The position numbers were made by a program, and so were the translations under genes. From Acidobacteriota bacterium (GTDB lineage: Bacteria > Acidobacteriota > Terriglobia > Bryobacterales > Bryobacteraceae), in the NCBI GenBank assembly GCA_018268935.1, contig JAFDVS010000039.1, forward strand, positions 1 to 38,788: a stretch of DNA of 38,788 nucleotides, read 5' to 3'. The stretch's first letter is position 1, and every line of letters begins with the position of its first letter. The notes under the pieces are model-generated. The model had not been told where the DNA came from. It saw only the letters and a list, made by a program, of their open reading frames with translations, and made no database searches. Shown one piece after another: positions 8,545 through 16,808 of the stretch.

Positions 8545-9228
8545 TTAGCAGGACTTAGCGCGGACAAACCGGCTCAGCGCCAGGGCCAGCAGCAGACTCC
8601 GGAACACGAGCCCCCTGGTGCTCCCCTCCGGAACCTCTGAAATCTCTCCAACGGCTTGTATTTCCAATGTATTGGCGGGAATCGTCAACGCGATTCCGAG
8701 GGGCGGTCCCGCCGCACCAGCGCTGCCCACACTGAGATAGAGAATCCACGCCTCCAACGTACTCCCCCCAGGGATAACCCCGGTTTGGGCGCTGTCCAGG
8801 TACAGGAGGAAACTCCCGGCAATGTCTTCACCCGGCGTTGCCGATCCGTTGGCCTCGCCATAGTATCCGCCATGGTTCGTCCCTACCAGGCCCTCCACGT
8901 GCCAGGGGACGGATTGGGCATCCGCAGTCAGGGTGAAATGATAGTTGACTTTCAAGACTGTGTCCACGTCCAGCGTGCCTGTCACTCCGCCAACGGCCAT
9001 CACATAAAGGAAGGCGCCAAGCTCGGCCGTTCCCGCTGCCGATGCCGAGCCGTAAATCCTGTGTCCGGCGACGCCAAACTCTTCGCCCAATTGGGCAGCG
9101 GACACAGGCCCGGCGAAAATTCCGCCCGGTCCTTGATAGAATCCCGCGTCCTGACCTGGTGCGGTGAGCGTCAAAACGGCGGACGAGGGAAGAGAGAAGG
9201 TTAAGGTAAAGAGAATCGATTTCCACAT
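8545..9228 (-). CDS. secreted protein with PEP-CTERM-like sorting tail
   Basis: A 227-residue protein with an N-terminal signal (MWKSILFTLTFSLPSSA) and a beta-rich, Gly/Ala/Thr-rich middle. The C-terminus reads SEVPEGSTRGLVFRSLLLALALSRFVRAK: a VPEG-type variant of the VPEP motif, a hydrophobic helix and basic residues. That is the tripartite layout recognised by exosortase (EpsH-type) systems, so the mature protein is probably processed and displayed or released with exopolysaccharide. The body matches no family I recognise. GGAG 6 bases before the ATG supports the start. No exosortase gene is in the window. Confidence 0.65.
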   Translation of the reverse strand: MWKSILFTLTFSLPSSAVLTLTAPGQDAGFYQGPGGIFAGPVSAAQLGEEFGVAGHRIYGSASAAGTAELGAFLYVMAVGGVTGTLDVDTVLKVNYHFTLTADAQSVPWHVEGLVGTNHGGYYGEANGSATPGEDIAGSFLLYLDSAQTGVIPGGSTLEAWILYLSVGSAGAAGPPLGIALTIPANTLEIQAVGEISEVPEGSTRGLVFRSLLLALALSRFVRAKSC

Positions 9229-9252
9229 TCAGTGCTCCGTAGATTTTTTGGT

Positions 9253-9282
9253 GTGGCGGCGCTGTGTCGCAGGCGCCGCCAC
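9253..9282 (-). promoter_or_regulatory. stem-loop in the leader of the PEP-CTERM-like gene
   Basis: A perfect 10-bp GC-rich inverted repeat (GTGGCGGCGC at 9253-9262 with its complement at 9273-9282) encloses a 10-base loop, 25 bases upstream of the start. It is not followed by a T tract in either direction, so it is a leader structure or protein site rather than a terminator. The rest of the 9229-9429 gap shows nothing clear apart from a -10-like box near its end. Confidence 0.35.
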
Positions 9283-9411
9283 CCTCCGATCTGATTTCGT
9301 CCTTGGGGTTGCCCCACCTGAACTTCCGCTATTGCACAACAGGAAGAGCCGATCCCGGGAGTTACCAGGGGGCTTGTAGCCCGTTTCGTAGCTCCTGTAA
9401 CACCTATGTGA

Positions 9412-9417
9412 TAGAAT
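9412..9417 (+). promoter_or_regulatory. -10-like box before the membrane TPR gene
   Basis: TAGAAT precedes the TTG at 9421 by 3 bases and the ATG at 9430 by 12 bases, with no Shine-Dalgarno sequence. This would give a very short leader if ATG 9430 is used. Confidence 0.3.
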
Positions 9418-9429
9418 CAGTTGCCGGGA

Positions 9430-10824
9430 ATGGGGGATGTATTGCACGACGCCGTCAAAGAGGCCCTGGAGCGCGCGCTCCGAAGCCCGTCCTTCTCCCA
9501 ATCCGAGCGCCAGCGGAACCTGCTTCGCTATCTGGTGGAGTCCACCCTCAACGGCAAGGTTCCTAAAGAAACCGTAGTCGGCGTAGAGGTCTACGGACGC
9601 GGCGCCGATTTTGACCCCAAACAGGACAGCATCGTACGTGTGGAGGCCAGCCGCCTTCGTCAACGGCTGGCCGCCTACTACATGGCCGAGGGGCGTGACG
9701 AAAAAGTCCGCATTGAGCTGCCGCGAGGCAGCTATCGTTGCGAGTTCATAACACCTCCAGCGCCGCAGGGGCTCCCGCGGCCGGAACCCCCTCGCCGCCG
9801 GAACCTGCTGTTCTCCGTGGCGGGACTGGCCCTGCTCGTCGCCCTTCTCGGCTACGGACTATCCAACCGCAAGGCCCCTGAGCGGCCGGAAGAGGTTGCC
9901 GCTTATCTTGAAGCGCACCGTCTGTTGCACGTTCCCGTGGACGAGGGCGCCCCGGGCAGGGTACGTCAGGCCGTGGGTCTGCTCGAACATGCCGCACGCC
10001 AGGATTACGCCTCCCCGCGAATTCACTCCGCTTTGGCCGAGGCGTACCTGAGTCTGGCCGACTATGAGCCCGCGCGAACCGCCGAACGGAACTCCCTGGC
10101 CGAAGCGGAGGCCAGAAAGGCGATTGCCGGCGATGATACCCTCGATGACGCGCATCACACCCTGGGCGCGGCCCTCTTCTTCGGCAAGTGGGAATTACAA
10201 GGCGCCCTCAGCGAGTTCAACCGCGCCGTGACCTTGAACCCGCGCCGCGCGCCGACACAACGGCTACGCGCCGATGTCCTTTGCATCCTCGGCCGATTCG
10301 GTGAAGCGGTGGACGCCTTGGAAAAGGCCCAGTTGCTGCAACCGGAGCAAGTGGAAATCGGCGCCGAGCGCGCCTTGGTTTTCTACCACTGGCGCCGCTA
10401 CGATCAGGCGCTGGCCGAAGCCGGGCGCGTGCTCTCCATGCAGCCGGGCTTCGTTCCCGCCAGGTGGTTCCGGGCCATCGCCCTTCAACAGCAGGGGCGC
10501 AAGGCCGAGGCCGAGCAGGAACTGCGATCCCTGCCGGAGCGTCCACGCCGCTACCGCATTGCCATGGTGCATCTGCTGGCCTCCACCGGCCGCGAGGCCG
10601 AGGCACAAGCGCTGGCTGCGCAGGTAGAAGCTGCTGAGCCTTACCCTTATCTGCACGTCATTCTGGAGGCGGGGCGCGGTAATCGGGCCGAGACGCTGCG
10701 CCTGCTCAAGGAGGCGGCTGCCCGCCGCGACATTAATGTCCTTTACGCCAGACTCGATCCGCGGCTCGATTTGGTGCGCGATTCCCCCGAGTTTCAGGCG
10801 CTGCTCAAAGGGCTCGGGTTGTGA
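9430..10824 (+). CDS. membrane-anchored TPR protein with acidobacterial N-terminal regulator-like domain
   Basis: A 464-residue protein. Residues 1 to about 105 carry a domain common at the N-terminus of acidobacterial TPR and cyclase-like proteins: RNLLRYLVESTLNGKVPKE, GVEVYGRGADFDPKQDS, VRVEASRLRQRLAAYY and IELPRGSYRCEF. A single membrane helix follows (LLFSVAGLALLVALLGYGL, about 128-146). The rest is TPR repeats (HSALAEAYLSLADYEPA, LGAALFFGKWELQGALSEFNRAVTLNP, LRADVLCILGRFGEAVDALEKA and others). The layout suggests a cytosolic sensing or binding domain tied to a periplasmic TPR scaffold. ATG 9430 is chosen over TTG 9421 without a ribosome site to decide. The stop overlaps the queG start as GTGA. 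Confidence 0.7.
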   Translation: MGDVLHDAVKEALERALRSPSFSQSERQRNLLRYLVESTLNGKVPKETVVGVEVYGRGADFDPKQDSIVRVEASRLRQRLAAYYMAEGRDEKVRIELPRGSYRCEFITPPAPQGLPRPEPPRRRNLLFSVAGLALLVALLGYGLSNRKAPERPEEVAAYLEAHRLLHVPVDEGAPGRVRQAVGLLEHAARQDYASPRIHSALAEAYLSLADYEPARTAERNSLAEAEARKAIAGDDTLDDAHHTLGAALFFGKWELQGALSEFNRAVTLNPRRAPTQRLRADVLCILGRFGEAVDALEKAQLLQPEQVEIGAERALVFYHWRRYDQALAEAGRVLSMQPGFVPARWFRAIALQQQGRKAEAEQELRSLPERPRRYRIAMVHLLASTGREAEAQALAAQVEAAEPYPYLHVILEAGRGNRAETLRLLKEAAARRDINVLYARLDPRLDLVRDSPEFQALLKGLGL

Positions 10825-11852
10825 ATGCGGCCCGCGTGAAACAAGCCGCACTCTCGGCCGGATTCGATCTGGCGGGTGTCGCGGCTGCTTTGCCCATCGC
10901 GGATGGAGAAGCCTACCTCGACTGGGCTCACCGCGGATGGGGCGGCAGGATGTCGTACCTCACCGATCACCGCGCCGACGTGCGGATGGATCCCCGCCGC
11001 CTGCTCCCTTCGGCCCGGTCCATCCTTTGCGTGGGACTGGTTTACAACGGGCCCCAGCCATACTCGGTCACCCGCCGCGAGGCCGAATTGGGCTGGATCT
11101 CGCGCTACGCCTGGGGTGAGGATTACCACGTCATTCTCAAACAGAAACTGGAAGATGTTGCCTCTATCTTGAAGCAGGAAGAGAGTTTCGAATACAGGGT
11201 ATGCGTCGATACGGCCCCCCTGCTGGAGCGCAGCTATGCGCGTCTGGCCGGCCTCGGCTGGATTGGCCGCAACACCTGCCTCATCCACCAGCGGCTAGGC
11301 TCCTGGTTGTTCCTCGGCGAAATGCTGCTCTCACTCGACCTGGCGCCCGACACCCCGCCCCCGGATCGTTGTGGAACCTGCCGCCGCTGCATCGATGCCT
11401 GCCCCACGCAGGCGCTGGTGCAGCAGGAGGGCCGCTGGGAATTGGATGCGCGGCTCTGCATCAGCTACTTCACCATTGAACTGAAGGGCGCCATCCCTGA
11501 GGAGCACCGCCCCGGTATTGGCCGGCACGTGTTCGGCTGCGACATCTGCCAGGATGTATGCCCCTGGAACCGGCGAGCCGCGTCGACCCATGATCCGGGT
11601 TTCCTTCCCCTGCACGAAGCACCGCCACTGGAGCGCCTGGCGGCAATCACCCCCACCGAGTTTCGTGATATGTTCCGCCACTCGCCTGTTTCGCGAACAC
11701 GCTATGCCGGTTTCCTGCGTAACGTCGCGGTAGCCATGGGGAATAGCGGCCTGCCACGGTTCCGCGAACCGCTTTCGCGCCTGGCCGCCAGTGACGATGC
11801 GGTGGTGGCCGAGCATGCCCGCTGGGCCCTCGGCCAACTACAATCGAAGTAA
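10821..11852 (+). CDS. queG: epoxyqueuosine reductase QueG
   Basis: A 343-residue cobalamin- and Fe-S-dependent reductase that converts epoxyqueuosine to queuosine in tRNA anticodons, the last step of queuosine synthesis. The catalytic Asp130 lies in the signature DTAPLLERSYARLAGLGWIG. Two [4Fe-4S] motifs follow: CGTCRRCIDACP (C184, C187, C190, C194) and CDICQDVCPWN (C240, C243, C247), as in ferredoxins. The C-terminal part after about residue 290 is the HEAT-like region of the family. Length and order are normal. GTG at 10821 overlaps the upstream stop (GTGA), so it is translated together with the TPR gene. Confidence 0.95.
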   Translation: MNAARVKQAALSAGFDLAGVAAALPIADGEAYLDWAHRGWGGRMSYLTDHRADVRMDPRRLLPSARSILCVGLVYNGPQPYSVTRREAELGWISRYAWGEDYHVILKQKLEDVASILKQEESFEYRVCVDTAPLLERSYARLAGLGWIGRNTCLIHQRLGSWLFLGEMLLSLDLAPDTPPPDRCGTCRRCIDACPTQALVQQEGRWELDARLCISYFTIELKGAIPEEHRPGIGRHVFGCDICQDVCPWNRRAASTHDPGFLPLHEAPPLERLAAITPTEFRDMFRHSPVSRTRYAGFLRNVAVAMGNSGLPRFREPLSRLAASDDAVVAEHARWALGQLQSK

Positions 11853-11853
11853 C

Positions 11854-13017
11854 GTGCTGCTGCTCCTCTTACTGGGCTCGCTCTCGCTGCCGGCGCAAAC
11901 GCCCGCCGCCAAGGGATACGAGCATTTCTACAACCTGGAGTTCGACCAGGCGATCGACGTGTTTCAGAGCGCCGTGCGCGCCAATCCCAACGACGCCGAG
12001 CCGCACAATCACCTCGCCCACGCCATCCTTTACCGCGAGATGCTCCGCAGCGGAGCACTGGAAAGCGAAATGGTAAGCGGCTCAAACCCCTTTCTGCGCC
12101 GCGAAAAACTGAAGCCATCGCTGGAGGATCAACAGCGCTTCGAAGCGGCGATTCAGAAGTCGATGGAACTGACCACGCTGGCCCTGTCGCGCAACCCCCA
12201 GGACACCAACGCCATGTATCTGCAGGGCGTCGCCTACGGGCTGCGCGGCAATTACAACTTCCTGGTGAAGAAGGCCTGGACCGACGCGTTGCGCGACATC
12301 ACCACTTCGCGCAAACTGCACAACAGGGTTACCGAGCTTGATCCGAAACGCATCGACGCACGGCTGGTTCAGGGGCTTCACGATTATGTTGTGGGCAGTC
12401 TGCCCTGGAGCTATAAAATTCTCGGATTTGTTATCGGATTTCGCGGGAATAAAGAAGAAGGCATCAAAACCCTGCAACTGGTGGCGCGCGAAGGCGCCGA
12501 GAATCGCACCGATGCAAAAGTGTTGCTCGGGGTGGTGTACCGCCGCGAACGCCGGCCCGGCGATGCTATCCCGCTGATCAAGGATCTGCTTACGCGCTAC
12601 CCCCGCAATTACTTGCTGCGCCTGGAAATGGTGCAAATGTACGGCGACCTCGGCGACAAGGACAGCGCGCTGGCGGCGCTGCGGGAACTGGATGAGTTGA
12701 AGAAAGCGAATACGGTTGGCGTTCGGGCGATGCCCGCGGAGAAGGTGAATTACGCTCGCGGCACCCTGCTGTTCTGGTATCGCGATTACGATGTGGCCAT
12801 CACCGAACTGCGCAAGGCAGCGGCGAAGTCGAAGGAACTGGATTTGAACACCGGTTCGATGACGTACCTGCGGCTGGGGCAATGCTACGACATGAAACAA
12901 AAACGCGAAGACGCACTGGCTGCCTACCGCCAGGCGATCGCGATCGCGCCCGATTCGGACGCGGCCCGGCAGTCGAAACAGTTTCTTTCGTCGCCATTCA
13001 AACGCGGGAAAGGTTAG
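11854..13017 (+). CDS. secreted TPR-repeat protein
   Basis: A 387-residue protein that starts with GTG one base after the queG stop. This start yields a signal peptide (VLLLLLLGSLSLPAQTPA); a longer in-frame start would bury it. The mature part is built of TPR-like helices: GYEHFYNLEFDQAIDVFQSAVRANPND at the N-terminus, then AKVLLGVVYRRERRPGDAIPLI and LRLGQCYDMKQKREDALAAYRQAIAIAPDS near the end. The middle contains a longer helical block with SLPWSYKILGFVIGF. TPR proteins in the envelope usually serve as assembly scaffolds; the partner is unknown. It is likely co-transcribed with queG. Confidence 0.75.
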   Translation: MLLLLLLGSLSLPAQTPAAKGYEHFYNLEFDQAIDVFQSAVRANPNDAEPHNHLAHAILYREMLRSGALESEMVSGSNPFLRREKLKPSLEDQQRFEAAIQKSMELTTLALSRNPQDTNAMYLQGVAYGLRGNYNFLVKKAWTDALRDITTSRKLHNRVTELDPKRIDARLVQGLHDYVVGSLPWSYKILGFVIGFRGNKEEGIKTLQLVAREGAENRTDAKVLLGVVYRRERRPGDAIPLIKDLLTRYPRNYLLRLEMVQMYGDLGDKDSALAALRELDELKKANTVGVRAMPAEKVNYARGTLLFWYRDYDVAITELRKAAAKSKELDLNTGSMTYLRLGQCYDMKQKREDALAAYRQAIAIAPDSDAARQSKQFLSSPFKRGKG

Positions 13018-13072
13018 TCAGGAACAAAAGTTCCGCAGTTGCCGTTACCCTGTCTTGAGGAGTAGGCATCGA

Positions 13073-13978
13073 GTGGCAAAGCGGGTTTCTTTACTGGCTG
13101 CCGTGGTGGCAGTGCTCTGCGCTATCGCTGGCGTCGTGCTGTGCGAGGGTGGCGTCATGGTGCCTCCGCAACTCCGGATCGTTCCCTCGCCAAAGCTTGC
13201 CGAGTTTACGGCTGGGCAAACCGGCGCCACGTGGCGGGCGGCGCAAATCACGGCCGCGGATGGCATCGCGCTGAGGGCGTGGTTGTTCCAGCCGCGCGTA
13301 GCGAACGGCAAAGGCGTCATCCTGCTGCACGGTGTGGTGGACAGCCGCCAAGGGACGCTCGGCGATGCGCGCATCCTGCTACGACAGGGGTACACCGTTC
13401 TGACTCCCGATAGCCGTGCCCACGGAGAAAGCGGCGGCGTCATCATGAGCTACGGTCTGCGCGAAGTGGACGATGTCCGCCGCTGGGCCGAGTGGCTGGC
13501 GCAACAGGAAGGCGTGCGCGAACTCTTTGGCTTGGGACATTCCATGGGTGCATCCATTCTGCTGCAAGCGGTGGGCGCGGGCGTTCCCCTTCGTGCGCTG
13601 GTGGCCGATTGCCCCTTCGTCACCTTTCACGATGTCGCCTACGACCGTATCGGCGGCATCCTTGGGATTCGCCCGCTCGCGCGCCTGCTGCTGTGGCCGG
13701 CTATAGAACCAGCCTTCCTTTACGCGCGGCTGCGCCACGGGTTGAACCTGTATCGGGCTTCGCCGCTCGATGCCATCCGGCATGCCAGGGTGCCTGTGCT
13801 GCTCATCCATGGCGTTGAAGACGCGAATATCCCGGTCGATCACTCGCGCCAATTGCAGGCCGCCAACAGGCGCCTGGCGCAATTGTGGGAGGTTCCTGGC
13901 GCGGCGCATGTTGCTGCGATTGCCACCGAGCCTGCTGAGTACGAACGCCGCGTCCTCGCCTGGTTCAACGGTAAGTGA
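13073..13978 (+). CDS. alpha/beta hydrolase, membrane-anchored or exported
   Basis: A 301-residue alpha/beta hydrolase. The triad is visible: Ser157 in GHSMG, Asp250 in LIHGVEDANIP and His279 in PGAAHV. The oxyanion strand is VILLHGVVDSRQG. An N-terminal hydrophobic segment (VSLLAAVVAVLCAIAGVVL) is an anchor or uncleaved signal. GTG at 13073 is chosen over TTG at 13055 because a GAGGAG ribosome site lies about 11 bases before it. The family resembles bacterial 'alpha/beta fold esterases' of the YqkD/FrsA-like type, and the substrate is unknown. Its end overlaps the convergent PHP-domain gene by 14 bases, leaving no room for a separate terminator. Confidence 0.8.
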   Translation: MAKRVSLLAAVVAVLCAIAGVVLCEGGVMVPPQLRIVPSPKLAEFTAGQTGATWRAAQITAADGIALRAWLFQPRVANGKGVILLHGVVDSRQGTLGDARILLRQGYTVLTPDSRAHGESGGVIMSYGLREVDDVRRWAEWLAQQEGVRELFGLGHSMGASILLQAVGAGVPLRALVADCPFVTFHDVAYDRIGGILGIRPLARLLLWPAIEPAFLYARLRHGLNLYRASPLDAIRHARVPVLLIHGVEDANIPVDHSRQLQAANRRLAQLWEVPGAAHVAAIATEPAEYERRVLAWFNGK

Positions 13979-16808
13979 CCCAGATCGGACTGGACCACGC
14001 CAGTTCCCCGTTCGCCTGTTCCACCCGCACGTAATACCAGTGCTCGCCCGGCCCCGGCTTCGGATCAAGGTATTCCACGCTCACTTCGCGAGTGCCAGGC
14101 GCGGCTTTGTGTACGTACACTCCGTCGCGGATGAAATGAACCGCGGCGATGGGCGCCGTGCCCCGCGCCTTCACCCGCAGCGGCGCGGGCTTCGAGGCCC
14201 GAAACACATCGCCCATGAAATGTTCTCCCATCCGGAAGTCGAGCACAATGTTGTCCGTCGCCCCGTAGGCGTGGCGCTTGCTCATTGCATCAAAGATCGA
14301 CTTGCGGTCCTGCCGCGGGGTGTACACCATCGCGTAGGAGATATGCGTGGAGAAATGATCGGAACTGGCGATTACGCCCAGCTTGTATCCCTTCTTCCAG
14401 GCGTTCCAAACCATGCCCGCCTGCTGGAACCCGCCGATCGCTTTCTTCTCCTCGCCTTGATTCACGCCGCGCGGTGCGCCCTGGTGTTCGTAGTTGTGGC
14501 GGTCGCCCTGATAGATCTCCACCAGCGGCTCCAGCGACGGGTCGTTATCTCGCCAGTCCGTTCCCATCCCCGAACTGCCCGAGGTGTGCGGAATCGCCAT
14601 GCCTCCGCTTTTGCGCAATTCCTCATAGAGCAGCTTCGTATCGTTCTCAATGCCGCCGCCGTAGGAGTTGCTATTGAACGTGAGCAGTTCGCCGTCGGGC
14701 AGATCGGGCAACAGGTATTTGTCATCCGGGCGTTGGAAGAACGGCACAATCGCGTAGTTGCGCACCGTGTGGATAATGTTGCGATGGCCGTGCGGAAAGC
14801 CGAGGTTGCGCTCGTAGCCGTAGAGCGGTACGAAGCGTTCCGGGAAGTGATACATATCGGCCATCTTCAAGGTCATGAAGTTCCAGTAGTCGATGCCGCC
14901 GGCCTGATGATCCGTGGAGGCGCCGAAGTCCATGTTGGCCGCATCAATCATGTAGCGGTAAAACTCCGGCAGCGAGCCATCCTGATAGCCGCCCTGATCC
15001 TGTGACAGTTCCGTGTGCCGGTGCAGATCGCCGCGCACGATGCGCAGCGTCTCCTTCCCCAATTGCACGCGGTGCTCGCGGATGGCCTTCAGATCTCCGG
15101 CCTCGTCCGTATGCACGGGGGAACTGGAGTTTGCCGGCGGCCGGTATTCACTGAGCTGCGCGGCTACGGAAGGCCCCGGCATCGGCAAGGACCCGGCAAT
15201 AACCCGATGCGCGCGGGGCCGGCTCATGAAGCCATACTGCCGTCCTTCGGAGTTCCAGAACAGCCACAGCCGCCCGTCCGCTTCCGCCATTGACATCCGC
15301 GTGCTGTTGCGTCCGGCACTACGCGGCAATAACACCGGTTGCATCCAGTGGTCCCCTTCCATTCGTGTGAGGACCCTTTCCCAATGCGTGGACGGATTGC
15401 GTGCCTGCCTGCTGTAGCGCCTCTGAAACGTCATCCACACTGAGCCATCGCCGGAAGCAAACAACAACGGCCTGCTGACGCTGTTTGCGCCTTCGCCCAA
15501 TGCATCCGTAAATTGCACCGCGGCCGGCGATTTCCATATGCCCCCATCGAGGCACACCACTTCCACGTAGCGCGTATCGCCGAGCACGGACCCACTCTGC
15601 CGCGGGCTCAGCGGACCCGTATCCTTGCCCCAATTCGCCCCGCCCGTTTCCCACGCGATCCACGGTCTGCCTGCCGCATCCACTGCTACGGAAGCATAGG
15701 CTTCCATGCGATCGGAGGCCGCCACGGTGCGCACGCCGGTGAATCCGGAAGTTGGGGCAAAGCTACGCGCTTCGACATCGTAGCTGGCGTTATAACGGTC
15801 CCACACAATCCACGCCCTGCCATCCTTCCCTGCGGCCACGGCGGGCTCCCAATGATTGGCTTCGCCGGAAGTAACCGCCAGCGGCTCACTCCATTTGCCG
15901 TCTCTGCGATAGGCCATCTGCACCTGCGACCAGCGGCCTTGCATCGATTGCCACACCACGTACACCGTGCCGTCGCCGGCGCGCGCCACGTGCGGCTCGA
16001 TATCCGGCAATGCGCCGCGGCTCAGCCGGATCGCATCGCCCCATGCATTCACTTCCCACGGCATTGCGTAAATGTCCCAATTCGAATCTTTCTGCTGCGC
16101 CCAGATGAGCCACGGCTGCCCGCCCGAATCGGTCACTGCGTGTGGACGCCACAAGTCCGCCGAAGCGCGGCCCACCGGGATCAACCGGGTCCAGCGGCCC
16201 TTGAAATAGCGGCGGAAGTTCAACTCCTCCTGGCGGTCGTGATAGCTCAACCACGTGGCCCATAGCGCGCCATCGTTGCCACTGCCGATAGATGGAAAAT
16301 CGTGCTGCCGCAATTCGGTGCCGCTCAGATCCGTTGCCGCAGGTACGCGATGCACTGCCATCCGTCCGCCGGCGCACGATTGAGGAACGCCGATGGCGAG
16401 CGCGGCTGGCGTGAATGCACACTCGCCTCCCGCGGTGGTGGCAACCACTCGCCTTGCCGTGCCGCGCAACAGCACGCCTTTAGGCAGCAACTTCTGTTCT
16501 CGCCGTTCCGGACGCGTGATGCGTTCGATCTTCGTCGTCATGCGCCAGCCGCCAAGAGGCAGCAGGCGATCCGGCAATTCGAAGCGATAGCCTTCGATCT
16601 CCAGTAACTCGCCGCCTTCGACACGCACCGAGCCATGCCACTCGGCAGGTTGCTTGTCGCCGACACCCATCAAGAGCAGGACTTCCCACATCTGCTCTTC
16701 CGGCGTACCACCCGGTTCGGCTTCAAACCCTACGGGACGTTCCTGCCCGATCAACACCAGCGCCACCGCTACGATTGCGGCAAGCATCAGCCATCCTAGC
16801 TTCGCCAT
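13965..16808 (-). CDS. beta-propeller / PHP-domain (DUF3604-like) membrane-anchored protein
   Basis: A 947-residue two-part protein. It begins with a membrane anchor or signal (MAKLGWLMLAAIVAVALVLIGQ). Residues about 170-560 hold roughly seven repeats of the form 'P-x-V ... DGxxWxxW': DGALWATW, GGQPWLIW, DGTVYVVW, DGRAWIVW, AGRPWIAW, DGSVWMTF and DGRLWLFW. These fit one blade each of a sialidase-like propeller. From about 590 a PHP metallo-hydrolase domain starts with GDLHRHTELSQD; later metal-site candidates are STDH, YGYERN, IPHTSG and SSDHFS. A C-terminal beta domain ends the chain. A propeller that recognises a glycan coupled to a metal-dependent phosphoesterase or hydrolase is an inference. 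The start overlaps the PL6 gene by 13 bases. Confidence 0.7.
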   Translation of the reverse strand: MAKLGWLMLAAIVAVALVLIGQERPVGFEAEPGGTPEEQMWEVLLLMGVGDKQPAEWHGSVRVEGGELLEIEGYRFELPDRLLPLGGWRMTTKIERITRPERREQKLLPKGVLLRGTARRVVATTAGGECAFTPAALAIGVPQSCAGGRMAVHRVPAATDLSGTELRQHDFPSIGSGNDGALWATWLSYHDRQEELNFRRYFKGRWTRLIPVGRASADLWRPHAVTDSGGQPWLIWAQQKDSNWDIYAMPWEVNAWGDAIRLSRGALPDIEPHVARAGDGTVYVVWQSMQGRWSQVQMAYRRDGKWSEPLAVTSGEANHWEPAVAAGKDGRAWIVWDRYNASYDVEARSFAPTSGFTGVRTVAASDRMEAYASVAVDAAGRPWIAWETGGANWGKDTGPLSPRQSGSVLGDTRYVEVVCLDGGIWKSPAAVQFTDALGEGANSVSRPLLFASGDGSVWMTFQRRYSRQARNPSTHWERVLTRMEGDHWMQPVLLPRSAGRNSTRMSMAEADGRLWLFWNSEGRQYGFMSRPRAHRVIAGSLPMPGPSVAAQLSEYRPPANSSSPVHTDEAGDLKAIREHRVQLGKETLRIVRGDLHRHTELSQDQGGYQDGSLPEFYRYMIDAANMDFGASTDHQAGGIDYWNFMTLKMADMYHFPERFVPLYGYERNLGFPHGHRNIIHTVRNYAIVPFFQRPDDKYLLPDLPDGELLTFNSNSYGGGIENDTKLLYEELRKSGGMAIPHTSGSSGMGTDWRDNDPSLEPLVEIYQGDRHNYEHQGAPRGVNQGEEKKAIGGFQQAGMVWNAWKKGYKLGVIASSDHFSTHISYAMVYTPRQDRKSIFDAMSKRHAYGATDNIVLDFRMGEHFMGDVFRASKPAPLRVKARGTAPIAAVHFIRDGVYVHKAAPGTREVSVEYLDPKPGPGEHWYYVRVEQANGELAWSSPIWVTYR

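Noticed and set aside
13020..13034. Small hairpin GGAAC-AAAA-GTTCC after the secreted TPR gene
   Set aside because: Five-bp stem without a T tract; too weak to call a terminator.
13770..15005. Long plus-strand open frame across the end of the hydrolase and the PHP-domain gene
   Set aside because: Low-complexity His/Arg-rich translation with no family features; both real genes cover the region.
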